Part shown: positions 28,032 through 30,916 of the stretch, in pieces
Numbering within the stretch: position 1 is the first letter of the stretch
Layout of the letters: each line of letters opens with the position of its first letter
Assembly (NCBI GenBank): GCA_943704495.1
Contig: CALSCR010003016.1
Coordinates: 1-30,916 of the forward strand
Reading direction: 5' to 3'
Length of the DNA stretch: 30,916 bases
Origin: Pigoraptor chileana
Taxonomy: Eukaryota; Opisthokonta; Filasterea
Translations under genes and position numbers: made by a program
Notes under the pieces: generated by a model
The model's input: only the letters and a program-made list of their open reading frames with translations
Database searches by the model: none
Told to the model about the DNA's origin: nothing

Positions 28032-30916
28032 ATGGAACGGAGTGACGGCGTGGTGGAGTTGGAGGATGATGAGTCTGTGTTTCTGCGCACCGGAGACGCA
28101 ATCACGCTTGAATTTGCTCTGAACACGGGCGCACAAAGCGAAGTTGGCGCCAACATCTTGCGTCACGAAGTCAGCTCTATTGCACCCGCAAATGCAGAGA
28201 CCAAAGGGTTTCTTTGTGCGGAGAGCTTCGGAGATGGAAGCATCATGTACGAGCGAACAACAGAGCAGGTTAGTGGTGATTCGTGCTCTCGGAAACGCTG
28301 CCCTGACCACCCCTCGGTACATTGAGTACTGCAACGGATACTCATTTATTGTTGTTTTGTGCACAATCAGTTCCCCACCACGCTCCGCTCTCTCATGCCT
28401 CATCTGTTGAGTTTCTGGTGACTCGCACTCACAAAACACACAAACTAAGCACACAACCGCCACCATCAAAAACGCACACTAACCTCTGCGCAGCACGCAC
28501 CTCTGTCGTTTTTCGACTGCGTGTTTGAGCTCTACGGCGTGACGTCCCTGCGAGCGCTTCAGCGGACAGCGGACCATGGTACCTCGGGGAGGAAGACCAT
28601 CCTGTACGGACACGCCGTGCAAATGCGGCACATGAGCAGTGGGAAGCTTGTTGCGTGCATGGAGACGCCCTTCCCCTCGGAGCACTTGGGTCTGCAGCTG
28701 GGCCTCGTGGAAGCCGCGGAGAGTGAGTGTGCGACCGCCCTGCCCTTTGTTCTGCACCAATAATGACGCTCATATTAGCACCTGTCCTGCATGCTCAATC
28801 CGCACACATACAAAGGAAATGTGCGATTGTGAAATGGCCGCGATTGATGTTGTTTTGCGCGTTCTCACAATATGTCCGCACTGCACGTTTGCTGTTGGTG
28901 TTGCTCTGCCCATTCCAGGTGTTGGCCACTCGTCGTGGTTCCGCGTACAGCCGGGGTCCAAACAGCGGTCCGATGGCGAAAAAGTGCGAATTGGCGACGA
29001 CTTTTACCTCGTCAGCGTAAGTTCAGAGCGTCACGTGCACGCACACGAAGCATCGACGGCGGTGCTGGCGTCGTTCAACAAGACGCTGTGGAGGGTGAAC
29101 CTGTTTTACACACTGCGGAAGGACTTTGATGCGTATGTGAAGGGCGGAGACGTCGTGCGCCTCGTGCAAAAGCACACGGACGACTATGTTGCGTCCATAT
29201 CCGGGCGAGAGAGTGGATTTGCGAGCGGCCTTGCCGCACTAGAAAATTCTGTGGGCGCACCGCACGTGACGGACGATGTTGACGGGGATTTTGAGCATGT
29301 GGATGCCATTTCTACGGCGACGGACGAGATGTCACCAGAATGGTATCGGGGCATGAACGCCAAGACGAGCGGCGCCAAAGTTGTTCTGCAGAGTCAGCGG
29401 CGCACGGAGGCGTCGTCATTTTGGCGGATTGAGCTTGTTGGTACGCGGTGGGGTGGTCGCTTTCTCGCGTGGAACGAGCCTTTTCGGTTGCTGAGCATCA
29501 CCACAGGTGCGGTTGGGCATGCTGTGTCTGTGCGTGCATGCGCGTACTGTGAGTGTGGGTGTGGGTGCTTAAAAAGTACAATGTGCTTAGCGAGTGTTTG
29601 CAAATGCAACCGTAGTCTCCGGATGGTTGTGAATGTCTGTGAGCTGGGTGGGTGGCTTCTTCGCTTTTTTGTGCTATATCCTCCCTGAGCGTGAGCTTGC
29701 TGACATTTTTTCGTTGCTTTTGATGTGTGCGCGTGTGCATGTGAATGTGCGTGTTGTGAATGTGTGTGTGTGTGTTTGTGTTTCAGGGTACTATCTCTGC
29801 ATCGACGAACGTGGCGGATTTGGGCTCACCGAGTTCAACTCTGGCTCTCATACACTCTTCTGCTTCCGCCTGCTCGCGGGCCACGCGGGAGCATCCGACG
29901 GACATGGCGCGACGGCCGTCGTGGGCAGCGGCATGGGATCGCCGTGCATATCATTTGGCGACGCGTACGTTTTTATTCAGCACGCCGTTCGCAACGGAAT
30001 ATGGATGCACGTGCAGGAGGGTCGCGCGGGTGGCGCGCAGTCTGTCGCGGATGTTGGGGAAGGAAGCGACCACAACCCGTTTGGATACGCCGACCAAGCG
30101 GACCGAATGTCTGGCGGGGCGAATGCTCCCGGCGGGTACACGGACGCCCTGTGCCGGCTGCTCATGGGACGCCGACACGCGCACATGGACGACGCCTTTG
30201 CGGTCACTCGCGTCGTGGAGAGCGACACGAGCGATGCCGTCATCATGCGCACGTGCGCGGACAGATTCGGTGCGTTTGCGTCTTCATTGAAATCGAGCGA
30301 TGTGTTTGACGACGCCGCGCTTGCCAAGACCGAAGCGCTTGTGAACTCTGTGTGCGCGCAGTTTGTGGCGGACGAGCTCTCGAACACCGAGCAGATTGCG
30401 ATGGTGCGCCGCCGACAGGGCCTGTTCCGTCGGCAGGGGCTGCTTGCGCTTGTTGCGGACATTCTGGACGCCCCGCACGCCCTCCGCCTCTCGCTGAACA
30501 AGCGCGAGGAGGAATCGGACATGTCACCGGCAGCCACGGACACCCCGTTCCGGCGGGCGGTGCGTGCGTTCTACCGGCTGTTGGCGGCTGCACTTAAGGG
30601 CAATGATGAGAGCTGTCTCTTTTACGCCGAGACGGGGCGGCTTGACCGGCTGTTTGAGCGCGCCGGTTACCAGCTCGACGTCATTGAGGTCATTGGCGTG
30701 CTTGTGACGCACCCCGGCATTGTGCAGCGGATACGCGACTACCACGTGGCGTGCCTTGTTGAGCTGTTGCGCAAGCACGGCCGCAGCCATCGCGTGATTG
30801 ATTTGCTGTCTGCGCTGTGCGTGTGCAGGGGACAGGCGGTGAGAAAGAACCAGGAGCACGTGATGGATGAGCTCATTGGACGTCATCCGGATCTTCTTCT
30901 CCGCACGCAACTCGTC
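28032..30916 (+). CDS. RYR: Ryanodine receptor Ca2+-release channel, N-terminal part (runs off window)
   Basis: Ryanodine receptors are giant tetrameric channels that release Ca2+ from the ER. Four exons in phase give the first 728 residues: 28032-28268, 28494-28722, 28919-29506 and 29785 to the window end. The start matches RyR (DDESVFLRTGDAITL; animal QFLRTDDEVVL). The MIR region is diagnostic: TILYGHAVQMRH, then PGSKQRSDGEKVRIGDD and LVSVSSERHVH, nearly the animal RyR text. TTGYYLCID and HMDDAFAVTRVV follow. The RIH region contains RRRQGLFRRQGLLALV and HGRSHRVIDLLSALCVCRGQAVR (human HGRNHKVLDVLCSLCVCNG). Differences include an acidic insertion of about 45 residues (aa 265-310) and a Gly/Ala-rich loop near aa 395-450. 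An internal GTAAGT at 29018 is not used, because the protein match runs through it. RyR rather than IP3 receptor is favoured by the KQRSDGEKVRIGDD block. Confidence 0.95.

Noticed and set aside
29018-29024. Strong-looking 5' splice site GTAAGT inside RyR exon 3
   Set aside because: The conserved LVSVSSER text reads straight through it, so it is not used in the normal transcript.
1-30916. LTR elements, Polintons, LINEs or transposase genes
   Set aside because: No reverse transcriptase, integrase, capsid or transposase motifs and no long terminal repeats were seen on either strand.

Overview
The window is nuclear DNA of a eukaryote with compact, intron-rich genes. About 48 introns can be placed by matching exons to conserved proteins, and most are 60 to 500 bp. 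The introns and gaps are full of CA/TG, GA and TA microsatellites and poly-C runs. The gene set points to a unicellular relative of animals (a choanoflagellate or other unicellular holozoan) or a very early-branching animal. It has a true ryanodine-receptor N-terminus, a PTB-domain adaptor with many tyrosine motifs, and Rho GDI. The species assignment is inference.

Layout: (1) 3' part of an unrecognised plus-strand gene (107-1525). (2) ERCC1, minus (2274-5545). (3) PIGQ/GPI1, plus (6589-10052). (4) Rho GDP-dissociation inhibitor, minus (10565-12321). (5) SRP68, plus (12955-17652). (6) COQ7, minus (18053-19837). (7) PTB-domain adaptor with a zinc-ribbon-like tail, plus (20756-24351). (8) SZRD1-like SUZ-domain protein, minus (25044-26643). 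(9) Two weak hypothetical genes, plus (26720-27148) and minus (27283-27822). (10) 5' part of a ryanodine receptor, plus, running off the window end (28032-30916). Neighbouring genes alternate strand along the whole window, so gaps are alternately shared upstream regions (ERCC1/PIGQ, RhoGDI/SRP68, COQ7/adaptor, SZRD1/hypothetical, hypothetical/RyR) and convergent 3' ends. The genes do not form one pathway; they cover DNA repair, GPI-anchor synthesis, Rho signalling, protein targeting, ubiquinone synthesis, tyrosine-motif signalling and Ca2+ release.

The most unusual feature is a short interspersed repeat of about 50 bp. It starts near GGAGTCCATGGGC, ends near GACTTGAATCCTACA, and is bordered by CT repeats. 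About 15 copies lie in introns and gaps, none in an exon, and five form a tandem array in an ERCC1 intron. In one SRP68 intron the CT tail of a copy forms the polypyrimidine tract of the 3' splice site. Other points of interest are a TGCATGCA-bearing minisatellite, GC-AG introns, 5' splice sites that favour GTG over GTA, and pure poly-C runs directly upstream of two 3' splice sites.
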